In this document: positions 26,489-34,456 of the stretch, piece by piece
Layout of the letters: every line of letters begins with the position of its first letter
How positions within the stretch are numbered: the stretch's first letter is position 1
Origin: an uncultured Clostridia bacterium
GTDB taxonomy: Bacteria; Bacillota; Clostridia; Christensenellales; Borkfalkiaceae
NCBI GenBank assembly: GCA_944354125.1
Contig: CALVPT010000006.1
Coordinates: forward strand, 1 to 64,000
Direction: 5' to 3'
DNA: 64,000 nt
Position numbers and translations under genes: made by a program
The notes under the pieces: model-generated
The model's input: the letters and a program-made list of their open reading frames with translations, nothing else
Told to the model about the DNA's origin: nothing
The model's database searches: none

Positions 26489-26863
26489 TTACGCCTTTTT
26501 GTCCCTTTCGCCGACGAACTTTTTCATCATGTCGTAGCTCGCCTCGGACAGCTCGTGTTCGAGCTTGCAGGCATCGGCATCGGCATCGGCGCTATTGACG
26601 CCGTGCAGTTCGAGAAACCTCCTTATGGTGCAGTGCCTGTCGTACACCTCCTCGGCATACGCCCTGCCCTGTTCGGTGAAATGCAGGTGCAGGCCGTCGA
26701 CGGTTATGTAGCCGTCCGCTATCAACAGCTTTATCGCCTTCTGCACGGCAGGCTGGGAGACGCCCATTCTGCGCGCCACCTCTATCTGATGTACGTCCTC
26801 GAGCTCCCGCGAAAGGAGCAATATGCTCTCCAGATAGTCCTCTTTAGACTGACTGTTTTTCAT
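26489..26863 (-). CDS. DtxR/MntR family metal-dependent regulator
   Basis: A 124-residue transcription factor. The N-terminal winged helix-turn-helix is clear (VHQIEVARRMGVSQPAVQKAIKL). It is followed by the family's metal-binding and dimerisation helices with the expected ligands (a His-Cys pair near DRHC, then KLEHELSE). Without an SH3-like domain, the size matches MntR or short IdeR-like proteins. The start at 26863 has GGGGGT 8 nt upstream; the frame is open further but without family similarity. No metal transporter is adjacent. Confidence 0.85.
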   Translation of the reverse strand: MKNSQSKEDYLESILLLSRELEDVHQIEVARRMGVSQPAVQKAIKLLIADGYITVDGLHLHFTEQGRAYAEEVYDRHCTIRRFLELHGVNSADADADACKLEHELSEASYDMMKKFVGERDKKA

Positions 26864-26953
26864 GTGTTTACCCCCGTTATCGCGCAATTGACCGCCACAT
26901 ATACCCGATTGAAGGCACTTTTGCGGGAAAATGCGCCCTTTGTATGTCAAATT

Positions 26954-26973
26954 GCGGCAAATAGCGGCAAATA
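26954..26973. promoter_or_regulatory. tandem 10-bp repeat upstream of the regulator
   Basis: GCGGCAAATA occurs twice in direct tandem, 90 bp upstream of the DtxR-like gene and next to a minus-strand TTGACA (26945-26950). It is a candidate operator for self-regulation. Confidence 0.35.
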
Positions 26974-27079
26974 TCTCAATTGCCCCCGTCATATGCCGCA
27001 ATCACCAGGCACGGCAAGGCATAAAACGCGCCCGTCCGCGCCGCCATAATTTATCCTTAAACCTTACGGGCGAAAGGAC

Positions 27080-28150
27080 TCATTCGTCCTCGCCTGCGAG
27101 CAGCCTCTCCCTTTCGGCAAGCGTCAGCGCCTCTATCATCTCGTCTATGTCGCCCATCATGAAGCTGTCTATCGAATAGAGCGACAGCCCTATGCGGTGG
27201 TCGGTCACCCTGCCCTGGGGGAAGTTATACGTCCTTATTCTCTCCGACCTGTCTCCCCTGCCGACGAGCGACTTGCGCTTGGCGTCCTGCTCGCTGCGGT
27301 TGATGCCCGAATAGTAGTCGTAAAGCCTGGAGCGGAGCACCTTGAACGCCTTGTCCTTGTTCTTGAGCTGGCTCCTCTCGTCCTGACAGGTGACGACTAT
27401 GCCCGTGGGGAAGTGCGTCAGCCTTATCGCCGTTTCGGTCTTGTTTACCTTCTGACCGCCTGCGCCCGAAGAGCGGTAGACGTCCACCCTGACGTCCTCG
27501 TCGCGTATCTCTACGTCGACGTCCTCCGCCTCGGGGAGTACGGCAACCGTCGCCGTGGAGGTGTGCACCCTGCCCTGCGATTCGGTCTCGGGCACGCGCT
27601 GAACCCTGTGCACGCCGCTCTCGAACTTGAGCTGTTTGTAGGCGTCATTGCCCGTGATGTTTACGACTATTTCCTTTATTCCGCCGAGTTCGGTCGAATT
27701 TTCGTCGACCACCTCTACCTTAAGGCGGTGATGGTCGCAATAGCCGAGATACATTCTGTACAGTTCGGCGGCAAACAGCGCCGCCTCCTCGCCGCCCGCG
27801 CCGCCACGTATCTCCATTATGCAGTTCCTGTCGTCGTTCTTGTCCTTGGGCAGAAGGAGCACTTTTAGCTCCTCCTCTATGCCTTCAAGGCGACCCTTTA
27901 GGGAGTGTATTTCCTCGGCGAGGAGCGCGCGCATTTCGGCGTCGGTTTCGCCCGAAAGCGCCTCCTCGTCCTGCTTCAGCTTGCGCTCTTCGCCCAGGTA
28001 CTCCTCGTACTTGAGCGCAGGTTCTGAAAGTTCGGACTGTTCCTTAGCTACCTTTGTCCATTCCTCGCCGCCGACGGGCACGCTGCCGTCCGAAAGTTTT
28101 TGGGTGAGCGACTTGTATCTTGCGTAAATTTCGTCTATCTTGCTGTTCAT
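27080..28150 (-). CDS. prfA: peptide chain release factor 1
   Basis: A 356-residue class I release factor reading UAA and UAG. The codon-recognition PxT motif is PET within HRVQRVPETESQGR, and the catalytic GGQ is at 231-233. Standard length. It lies 61 bp after the DUF1385-PrmC gene, whose methyltransferase modifies the GGQ glutamine. A stem-loop separates the two genes. No good Shine-Dalgarno is seen at the ATG (AAAGG is only a base or two away), so initiation may be weak or coupled. Confidence 0.97.
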   Translation of the reverse strand: MNSKIDEIYARYKSLTQKLSDGSVPVGGEEWTKVAKEQSELSEPALKYEEYLGEERKLKQDEEALSGETDAEMRALLAEEIHSLKGRLEGIEEELKVLLLPKDKNDDRNCIMEIRGGAGGEEAALFAAELYRMYLGYCDHHRLKVEVVDENSTELGGIKEIVVNITGNDAYKQLKFESGVHRVQRVPETESQGRVHTSTATVAVLPEAEDVDVEIRDEDVRVDVYRSSGAGGQKVNKTETAIRLTHFPTGIVVTCQDERSQLKNKDKAFKVLRSRLYDYYSGINRSEQDAKRKSLVGRGDRSERIRTYNFPQGRVTDHRIGLSLYSIDSFMMGDIDEMIEALTLAERERLLAGEDE

Positions 28151-28166
28151 ACCTTTAAATTATAAG

Positions 28167-28202
28167 ACAGAGAACCCCGACGAAATTGTCGAAATTCTCT
28201 GT
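28167..28202. other. two-tier hairpin between prmC and prfA
   Basis: An 8-bp outer stem (28167-28174 with 28195-28202) and a 4-bp inner stem (28178-28181 with 28188-28191). The T6 run lies on the plus-strand side, where no gene ends. On the transcribed minus strand it is therefore more likely a processing or pausing hairpin. Confidence 0.45.
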
Positions 28203-28211
28203 TTTTTACCG

Positions 28212-30029
28212 TTAAAATGCTATTTTCAGGAATCTGTCCACGCCGCATAAGTCCTTGACTATCATGGCATAGTCGCGCTTTTCGAAGAGCTTTAAAACTT
28301 CCTGCGCCTGGTCCTCGCCCACTTCGAGCATGAGCATGCCGCCCTTGGCGATATACCGCGTTACCTCCTTCGCCAGCCTGCGATAGAAATCCAGTCCGTC
28401 CTCGCCGCCGTCGAGCGCAACCCTCGGCTCGTAGTCCCTGACCTCGCGCTGGAGACCGTCTATGTCGGCGCTCCTGATGTAGGGAGGATTGCACACGATG
28501 AGGTTGAATCTGCCGTGAATTTTGGAGAAGAGGTCGCTCTGCACGAAGTTTATGTCCACCCCGTTGAGTTCGGCGTTCTCCTTTGCGAGCATTATCGCCG
28601 CATCCGAAACGTCAGCCGCGGTGACCTGAACGTGCTTTGCGGCGCAGTGCTTGGCTATCGATATGGCAATGCAGCCGCTGCCCGTGCACATATCCAGCAC
28701 CTTGTCGCCCTCTTCTATTATCTTTACGGCGTTATCCGCGAGTATTTCGGTCTCGGGACGGGGAATGAGCGCCCTCTCGTCGACCTTTATCTTGCAGTCG
28801 TAGAAGTCGACATCGCCTATGATGTACCAGAGCGGTCTGCCCGTCAGGCGCTGTTCGACTATGTCGTTTATCCTGCGCGTTTCGGAGGGAATGATTATCC
28901 TCTCTTTTTCAAGGTCGCTGCGCTTGACGTCTAGAACGAGCGAATATATCCACTCGGCGTCGGAGGCGTCTATTCCCGCCTTTTCGAACTTCTGCTTGGT
29001 CGTCCTGAGCATTTCGGAGAGTATTCCGCCCGTGACGAAGGAAGTCTCCTTGATTGAGGGGTCGGCGTCCATCTCCATGGCGGCGTTGAATGCCGCGATT
29101 GCCACTTCGACCATCTGCTCGTCGGGTTCCCTTGTCGTCAGCGTCTTCTGAAGGAGCATGCCGGGCGCCTTGAATATGGCGGAAATTTTGCCGTGGAAGC
29201 GCGCGAGCAGCTTTAAAATTTCATACGATATGCCTGCAATGACGGGCAAAAGCACAATTTCTATGCCCAGTTTTGCCAGCACCTGAAGGGGTCGGGAGGC
29301 TATGAGGTGCACGCCGCACGCCCAGTTGACCACGCCGACTATGAATACGTTGATTATGAGCACTATGAAGAGGAAGGACGTGCCGCACCTGTCGTGAATG
29401 CGCGAACAGCCCATTACGTTTTCGACGGTGAGGGGCAGTCCCTTTTCGTAGCAGTTTATGGTCTTGTGCTCGGCGCCGTGATAGCGGTAAAGCCGCTGCA
29501 TATCCTTCATGAGCAGCACGAGCGCGAGATATCCTATGAATATTGCAATTTTGAAAACGCCGAGAAGGAGATATTCCCACACCGTGCCGTTGAGCGAAGG
29601 CGCAAGTCCCTTTATGGCGCCTACCAAAAAGTTGGGCAGCCATATGAACAGCACGACCGCGAGCACCAGCCCGACAATCATGGAGAGCAGGCTGACGACC
29701 TGCATAAGGTCTATCTTATATTTTTCGGCAAACCATTTTTCGACTCTTCCCGGCTCCTGCTCCTCTTCGCCGTAGACCTTGGCGCTGCGCATGAGCGCCT
29801 TGGTGCCCCTGACGAGCGACGTGAACATATTTACGACGCCCCTTACGAAGGGTATTTTAGTCGCCTTTCCGCCCGGCTTATATCTCACTCTCTCTACCTG
29901 GATTTCGCCGCCGGGGTCCCTTACCGCCGTGCAGTAAGAGCTTTTGCCCATCATCATGACGCCCTCGATTACGGCCTGGCCGCCGATGGAAGAGCATATA
30001 GTACCTTTTTTCTTTTCTCTTTTAGTCAT
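28212..30029 (-). CDS. prmC: fusion of DUF1385 (YqhQ) membrane protein and PrmC methyltransferase
   Basis: A 605-residue protein. Residues about 1-310 are a DUF1385/YqhQ protein (GGQAVIEGVMMMG near the start, several membrane helices, YRYHGAEHKTINCYE, MGCSRIHDRCGT). Residues about 330-605 are the SAM-dependent N5-glutamine methyltransferase for release factors (ERALIPRPETE, DMCTGSGCIAIS, NPPY at 514-517). In other Bacillota the two are adjacent separate genes beside rpmE and prfA, so this is a fusion in the expected place. No stop or internal ribosome site was noticed at the junction. The ATG lies 6 nt after a TAAAAT without a Shine-Dalgarno, so a leaderless start is possible. Confidence 0.92.
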   Translation of the reverse strand: MTKREKKKGTICSSIGGQAVIEGVMMMGKSSYCTAVRDPGGEIQVERVRYKPGGKATKIPFVRGVVNMFTSLVRGTKALMRSAKVYGEEEQEPGRVEKWFAEKYKIDLMQVVSLLSMIVGLVLAVVLFIWLPNFLVGAIKGLAPSLNGTVWEYLLLGVFKIAIFIGYLALVLLMKDMQRLYRYHGAEHKTINCYEKGLPLTVENVMGCSRIHDRCGTSFLFIVLIINVFIVGVVNWACGVHLIASRPLQVLAKLGIEIVLLPVIAGISYEILKLLARFHGKISAIFKAPGMLLQKTLTTREPDEQMVEVAIAAFNAAMEMDADPSIKETSFVTGGILSEMLRTTKQKFEKAGIDASDAEWIYSLVLDVKRSDLEKERIIIPSETRRINDIVEQRLTGRPLWYIIGDVDFYDCKIKVDERALIPRPETEILADNAVKIIEEGDKVLDMCTGSGCIAISIAKHCAAKHVQVTAADVSDAAIMLAKENAELNGVDINFVQSDLFSKIHGRFNLIVCNPPYIRSADIDGLQREVRDYEPRVALDGGEDGLDFYRRLAKEVTRYIAKGGMLMLEVGEDQAQEVLKLFEKRDYAMIVKDLCGVDRFLKIAF

Positions 30030-30071
30030 AATAATATTTTAGCAACAAACCTTACCGAATAAAACAAAAAT

Positions 30072-30111
30072 AATAAAAAATACGGCCTCAATTTTAATAT
30101 CGGAGCCGCAT
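30072..30111 (-). terminator. terminator of rpmE
   Basis: A 9-10 bp stem with one bulge (30080-30089 with 30103-30111), followed on the minus strand by TTTTTTATTATTTTTG. Confidence 0.75.
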
Positions 30112-30120
30112 TTCATGTTT

Positions 30121-30324
30121 TTAGATACTGTATCTTTTCTTGAACTTATCAACACGGCCGCCCGTATCGACAAGCTTCTGCTTGCCGGTAAAGAAGGGAT
30201 GGCACTTGTTGCAGATATCCACTTTAAGCGTTTCGACGTTCTTGGTAGTACCTGTCTTGAAAGTTGCGCCGCAAGCGCATACTACCGTAACTTCGTGATA
30301 GTCAGGATGTATATCGGGCTTCAT
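30121..30324 (-). CDS. rpmE: 50S ribosomal protein L31 (zinc form)
   Basis: A 67-residue protein with the zinc-binding C+ ligand set Cys16, Cys18, Cys38 and Cys41. It has its own consensus promoter, a GAGGTG ribosome binding site and a terminator. It is next to the DUF1385-PrmC and prfA genes, as in many Clostridia. Confidence 0.97.
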   Translation of the reverse strand: MKPDIHPDYHEVTVVCACGATFKTGTTKNVETLKVDICNKCHPFFTGKQKLVDTGGRVDKFKKRYSI

Positions 30325-30363
30325 ATCTTCACCTCGCTGTTAATTCTTAATAAATGCTTATTT

Positions 30364-30392
30364 ATTATAATTAAAAAAAAGATATAAGTCAA
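30364..30392 (-). promoter_or_regulatory. sigma-A promoter of rpmE
   Basis: Minus strand TTGACT (30387-30392), 17-nt spacer, TATAAT (30364-30369). Confidence 0.87.
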
Positions 30393-30472
30393 TCGTTTTT
30401 CGACCTTTGCCGCATTTTTTTATGCAATATAGACTACATTTATTCAAAACAGAGCTTTTTTATGATAAAGGG

Positions 30473-30501
30473 TTGATTTAAGGGCGACTTAGTCGTATAA
30501 T
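30473..30501 (+). promoter_or_regulatory. leaderless sigma-A promoter of the dehydrogenase gene
   Basis: TTGATT (30473-30478), 17-nt spacer, TATAAT (30496-30501). The start codon begins at 30508, where transcription would be expected to start, so the mRNA should have no 5' leader. Confidence 0.82.
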
Positions 30502-30507
30502 AGGCTT

Positions 30508-31524
30508 ATGGATAATTGGGTATTGGTAGGCCCCCACAAGGTCGAAAAGAGAGAACAGAGCGAAAGCGAAATAACCGCCACGCAGGTAAAAGTCAAGGTA
30601 AGTCACGTCTTAGTGTCCAACTTTGACGCCTTCTGCTACACGGGCGACAAGAAGATTCCCTATCCCCGTACCCCGGGGCGCTTTGCCATAGGCATCGTCA
30701 CCGAGACGGGAAGCGCGTGCTACGGCGTGAAAAAGGGCGCCAGGGTATGCCTTAACTCCGTCCGCCCCTGCGGCAAGTGCTTAAGCTGCAAGACGGGAAA
30801 CAAGTACGAATGCGAGCACGTTGAAGTTGCAGGCATTGACTTTGACGGATTTTTGAGAGATTTCGTCGTGTGCGAATACACCGACGTCACCGTAATTCCC
30901 GACAGCGTAAACGATCTCGCCGCGCTGTGCATAGAACACGTCGCTCTTGCCGAAAATATATTTGATAAACTCAATCTGCCTGCAGGCGCAAGCGTAGCCA
31001 TAGTAGGCGCGGGATTTTTAGGCAGCATTCTGACGCAGATTGCCCTCTACCACAAGCTGGTGCCCATAGTCATAGACAACAACCCCAAGAACATAGAGCG
31101 GCTTAAAAGGAGCGGTGCGTTCTTCACCTTCGAGGCGGACGACAGCCTTATGGCAAACATAGACGAGGCGACGAGCGGAAGCATGTGCGACGCCTCCATA
31201 TACACCTCCTGCTGCAAGCTGACGTCCACCGTGCCGGCAAACGCGCTGGCAAACGGCAAGGACCTGGTGCTCGGCGGTTTCTGCACGGTCAACTTCACCA
31301 TGGACACGCGCCCCATCTTCGAGAAAAATCTGCGCATATATGCCGTCTCCAACGGATACGGCTATAACGAGACGGCGATAAACATGCTCGTCCACGGCGC
31401 GATAGACTTAAGCAACTTCGAAAAGGAGATTCTGACCGAGTTCGACGTCGGCAAGCTGTACGAAGAGAGGGCTGAAAAGGCCTCCTATACGGCCAAGATG
31501 ACCGTGCTCAAGCTGATTATGTGA
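30508..31524 (+). CDS. medium-chain dehydrogenase lacking catalytic zinc ligands
   Basis: A 338-residue medium-chain dehydrogenase/reductase. The structural zinc lobe is intact (Cys88, Cys91, Cys94, Cys102), and the Rossmann fold has VAIVGAGFLG (about 162-171). The catalytic zinc site seems lost: the usual C-G-x-D is S-N-F-D (37-40), and the usual G-H-E is G-R-F (57-59). It may therefore be a zinc-independent reductase or a non-catalytic relative; the substrate cannot be inferred. No Shine-Dalgarno precedes the ATG, in line with a leaderless transcript. A cardiolipin synthase gene follows closely. Confidence 0.85.
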   Translation: MDNWVLVGPHKVEKREQSESEITATQVKVKVSHVLVSNFDAFCYTGDKKIPYPRTPGRFAIGIVTETGSACYGVKKGARVCLNSVRPCGKCLSCKTGNKYECEHVEVAGIDFDGFLRDFVVCEYTDVTVIPDSVNDLAALCIEHVALAENIFDKLNLPAGASVAIVGAGFLGSILTQIALYHKLVPIVIDNNPKNIERLKRSGAFFTFEADDSLMANIDEATSGSMCDASIYTSCCKLTSTVPANALANGKDLVLGGFCTVNFTMDTRPIFEKNLRIYAVSNGYGYNETAINMLVHGAIDLSNFEKEILTEFDVGKLYEERAEKASYTAKMTVLKLIM

Positions 31525-31553
31525 CGCTCTCTGCAGGCAAACGGTATTTTGCC

Positions 31554-33062
31554 ATGCGCCTTTTCAGATTTATATTTTCACGCATTTTCATATGTCTTGT
31601 ATTTATTGCGGCGCTCTTCGCCGCAATAATTTTTTTATGCCTTTACATCCACTCGCTGTTGCCTGCGGCGTGGGCGCTGGTAGTTGCAGGCATATTTTCG
31701 CTGATAATCGCCGTTGTGATAATGAGCAGACCCTCCCCCTCCGCCTTCAGGTGCGCGTGGCTGGCGCTCGTCGCCGCCCTGCCCTTCTTCGGCGCTCTCG
31801 TATACCTTCTGGCAATATCCAAGCCCGCCCGAAAGCCCCTGCCGCAGGGCAGGGCTATGGTCTGCAGCGATTCGGACGCCGAATACCTTGCCGACGGGGC
31901 GGACTACCTGAAAAGGCTTAAAGAGCGCATAGACGGCGCGAAAGAATACGTTTACCTTGAATACTACATCATAGCGCGCGGCAGGGTATGGACGGAGATA
32001 TTCTCCGCGCTTAGGGCGGCGCTGGGGCGAGGGGTCGAGGTAAAGATTATCTACGACGGCGTGGGCAGCGCGCTGAGAGCGCCCGTGCGCAGCCTGCGCA
32101 CGCTTGAAAGGGAGGGAGCGGCGACTGCGGTATTCCGCAAGCCCTCCCCCCTGCCCTTCTACCGTCTTAACTGCCGCGACCACCGCAAAATCGCCGTAAT
32201 AGACGGACAATATGCCTTTACGGGCGGAGTAAACATTGCCGACGAATATGCAAACCTTACCTCGCCGCACGGGCACTGGAAGGACGGCGGCGCAATGCTT
32301 ACGGGCAAAATTGCCTCAGCGTTTGCCGAACTGTTTACCGAAAACTTTCTTCGCGCCGACAAAAAAAGAGGGGCGGCGCGAAGAAATTGCAGGCGAAAGC
32401 GCGAAGATGCGGACGGCAGACGGCAAAAAAGAGGGAAAACCGCAGGCGCTGAAGGCGCGCCGCCCGATTGCCCTGCAGACGGGTGCGGACATAATATGCA
32501 GGGCAGCATTCCGTCGTTCTTTCCGACCCCTGCCGATGGGTGCGCCGCGCTGATTTACGACAACCCCTTCGGCGGCATATACGAGGACGTTTCCGCCTCC
32601 CTCATTTATTCGGCGACCGAGAGGGTATATATCCTTACGCCCTATCTGTGCATGGACGACAAACTGTCCGACGCCCTTAAGTTTGCGGCGGCGCGCGGCG
32701 CGGACGTAAGAATAGTCATTCCGCACATACCCGACAAGCGGCTGACCTTTGAGATAACGCGGACATATGCCGACTCGCTGATATCGCACGGCGTGAAAAT
32801 ATACGAATACACCCCCGGCTTTCTGCACACAAAATCTGTGATCTGCGATGACTGCGCGGCGGTGGGCAGCTACAATTTCGACTTCCGCTCCATGCGCCTC
32901 AACTACGAGTGCGCGGCGATAGCGCGCGGAAGATTTGCCGAAAAGGCGGCGGAGGACTTCCTGAAAACTTCGGCAATGAGCGCTCCGCGCGTACCCGTAA
33001 AGCACGGCGCGGTACGGCGTTCGGCAAGGCGCATTATCGCCCTCTTTGCTCCCCTCGTTTAG
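31554..33062 (+). CDS. cardiolipin synthase, phospholipase D family
   Basis: A 502-residue membrane enzyme expected to join two phosphatidylglycerols into cardiolipin. Two or three N-terminal membrane helices are followed by two HKD active sites: HRKIAVID near residue 209 and HTKSVICD near 424. Between them, residues about 265-325 hold a Lys/Arg-rich then Ala/Gly/Cys-rich low-complexity insertion not usual for the family. The start at 31554 (MRLFRFIFSRIF) fits the family. A GTG at 31521 overlapping the previous stop region is an alternative; neither has a good Shine-Dalgarno. Confidence 0.9.
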   Translation: MRLFRFIFSRIFICLVFIAALFAAIIFLCLYIHSLLPAAWALVVAGIFSLIIAVVIMSRPSPSAFRCAWLALVAALPFFGALVYLLAISKPARKPLPQGRAMVCSDSDAEYLADGADYLKRLKERIDGAKEYVYLEYYIIARGRVWTEIFSALRAALGRGVEVKIIYDGVGSALRAPVRSLRTLEREGAATAVFRKPSPLPFYRLNCRDHRKIAVIDGQYAFTGGVNIADEYANLTSPHGHWKDGGAMLTGKIASAFAELFTENFLRADKKRGAARRNCRRKREDADGRRQKRGKTAGAEGAPPDCPADGCGHNMQGSIPSFFPTPADGCAALIYDNPFGGIYEDVSASLIYSATERVYILTPYLCMDDKLSDALKFAAARGADVRIVIPHIPDKRLTFEITRTYADSLISHGVKIYEYTPGFLHTKSVICDDCAAVGSYNFDFRSMRLNYECAAIARGRFAEKAAEDFLKTSAMSAPRVPVKHGAVRRSARRIIALFAPLV

Positions 33063-33092
33063 TTGCAAAAGGACGGCGGTTTGGGGTATAAT
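33063..33092 (+). promoter_or_regulatory. leaderless sigma-A promoter of the HAD gene
   Basis: TTGCAA (33063-33068), 18-nt spacer, TATAAT (33087-33092), then 6 nt to the ATG at 33099. The -35 box starts at the base after the cardiolipin synthase stop codon. Confidence 0.75.
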
Positions 33093-33098
33093 GGACAT

Positions 33099-33884
33099 AT
33101 GATAAAACTCATAGTAAGCGACCTGGACGGAACGCTGCTTCCGCCCACGAAGATAATGCCCGAGGAGACCTTTCCCCTCATCGAAAAGTTGACAGCCCGT
33201 GGCGGCACTTTTGCCCCCGCAAGCGGCAGACAGCTGCCCAATCTCAAAAAATTATTCGCTCCCGTCGTCGACAAGATTGCGATAATCGCCGAAAACGGCG
33301 GCCTTGTATGGCATAATGGCGAGATAATCTATTCCAACCCGACCGCGCCCGACGACATTATACGCGCGCTCTCCATCATAAGGAGCATAGACGGCCTGTA
33401 TCCCGTGCTGTCCTGCACCGACTGCGCCTATTACGAGGACTCCCTGCCCGTATTCGTCGATACCGTCAAGAAATCCTACTCGTCGGAGTGCAGGGTGGAC
33501 AACCTGGACGAGGTTGCGCGGAGAGCCACGGCGCTGAAGATATCCGTATGGGACTCCCTGCCCGCCGCCGGGCACGCAGGCGTGCTCCTTCCCCCTCGCA
33601 TTGACGGGCTGAGGGTGATGATTTCGGGCTTCGACTGGGTGGACGTCAGCGTGAAGGACGCCAACAAGGGCAACGCCCTGAAGGCGCTGATGGCGCACCT
33701 CGGGTGCAGCCGCGAGCAATGCGCGGCGTTCGGCGACCACATGAACGACTACGAAATGCTGTGCGAGTGCGGTCATCCCTACGTAACCGCCAACGCCTAT
33801 CCCCTGCTCAAGCAGAAGATAGGCACGGAGATAGCCTCCAACAGGGAAAACGGCGTAATTGAGAAATTAAAGGAGATAATATGA
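33099..33884 (+). CDS. HAD superfamily phosphatase, Cof type
   Basis: A 261-residue hydrolase: nucleophile motif SDLDGTLL (Asp8, Asp10), a C2-type cap domain, and the final motif GDHMNDYEML with metal-binding Asp residues. Cof-type enzymes dephosphorylate sugar phosphates or cofactors; substrate unknown. The start at 33099 is set by the -10 box 6 nt upstream and the family N-terminus; a longer frame begins before the promoter. Its last 4 nt overlap the next gene (ATGA). Confidence 0.92.
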   Translation: MIKLIVSDLDGTLLPPTKIMPEETFPLIEKLTARGGTFAPASGRQLPNLKKLFAPVVDKIAIIAENGGLVWHNGEIIYSNPTAPDDIIRALSIIRSIDGLYPVLSCTDCAYYEDSLPVFVDTVKKSYSSECRVDNLDEVARRATALKISVWDSLPAAGHAGVLLPPRIDGLRVMISGFDWVDVSVKDANKGNALKALMAHLGCSREQCAAFGDHMNDYEMLCECGHPYVTANAYPLLKQKIGTEIASNRENGVIEKLKEII

Positions 33885-34387
33885 AACTTTTAATCGCTTC
33901 GGACATACACGGCTCTGCCGTATGGTGCAAAAAACTTGTAGACGCCTTTATGAAAGAGGGTGCAGACAAGCTGGTGCTTCTCGGCGACATACTCTATCAC
34001 GGACCGCGCAATCCCCTGCCCGACGGCTATTCGCCCAAGGATGTATTCGGGATGCTCAACCCCCTTGCAGACAGAATAATCGCCGTGAGAGGCAACTGCG
34101 ACAGCGAGGTCGACCAGATGGTGCTCGCCTTCAACATATCCTCCGACTACGGCGACATATTCGCCGACGGCGTGCACATTGCCATATCGCACGGGCACAG
34201 AACAGTTCCCCCTCTCGGCAAGGGCGACGTATACATCACGGGACACACCCACGTTCCCCTCAACGTCGCAGAAAAGGAGGGCTACCTGCACCTCAACCCC
34301 GGCTCGGTATCCCTGCCCAAAGAGGACAGCGCGCACGGCTATATACTCTTCGACGGCGGCAAATTTGTCTTTAAAGACCTTAATTAA
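33881..34387 (+). CDS. YfcE/MJ0936-type phosphodiesterase
   Basis: A 168-residue calcineurin-like metallophosphoesterase. Metal ligands are in SDIHGS (Asp8, His10), GDILYHGPRN, RGNCDSEVDQ, SHGH and GHTHVP. Length and motif order match YfcE, a manganese-dependent phosphodiesterase whose physiological substrate is not settled. AAGGAG precedes the ATG, which overlaps the HAD gene, so the two hydrolases are co-expressed. Confidence 0.93.
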   Translation: MKLLIASDIHGSAVWCKKLVDAFMKEGADKLVLLGDILYHGPRNPLPDGYSPKDVFGMLNPLADRIIAVRGNCDSEVDQMVLAFNISSDYGDIFADGVHIAISHGHRTVPPLGKGDVYITGHTHVPLNVAEKEGYLHLNPGSVSLPKEDSAHGYILFDGGKFVFKDLN

Positions 34388-34396
34388 GCGTAAGTC

Positions 34397-34425
34397 TTGA
34401 CAATACCCGAATATGAGTGTATAAT
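34397..34425 (+). promoter_or_regulatory. sigma-A promoter of the lipoprotein gene
   Basis: TTGACA (34397-34402), 17-nt spacer, TATAAT (34420-34425): a perfect consensus, with a leader of about 25 nt and AAAGGGG before the ATG. Confidence 0.92.
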
Positions 34426-34456
34426 GTAGCCAATTATAATCTCAAAGGGGAAAAAA

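Noticed and set aside
26864..27079. Riboswitch upstream of the DtxR-like gene
   Set aside because: No conserved core of a known class (such as yybP-ykoY Mn-sensing) could be recognised; only short direct repeats were found.
28167..28202. Plus-strand terminator between prmC and prfA
   Set aside because: The T6 run is on the plus strand, but no plus-strand gene ends there; classed as a hairpin in the minus-strand message.
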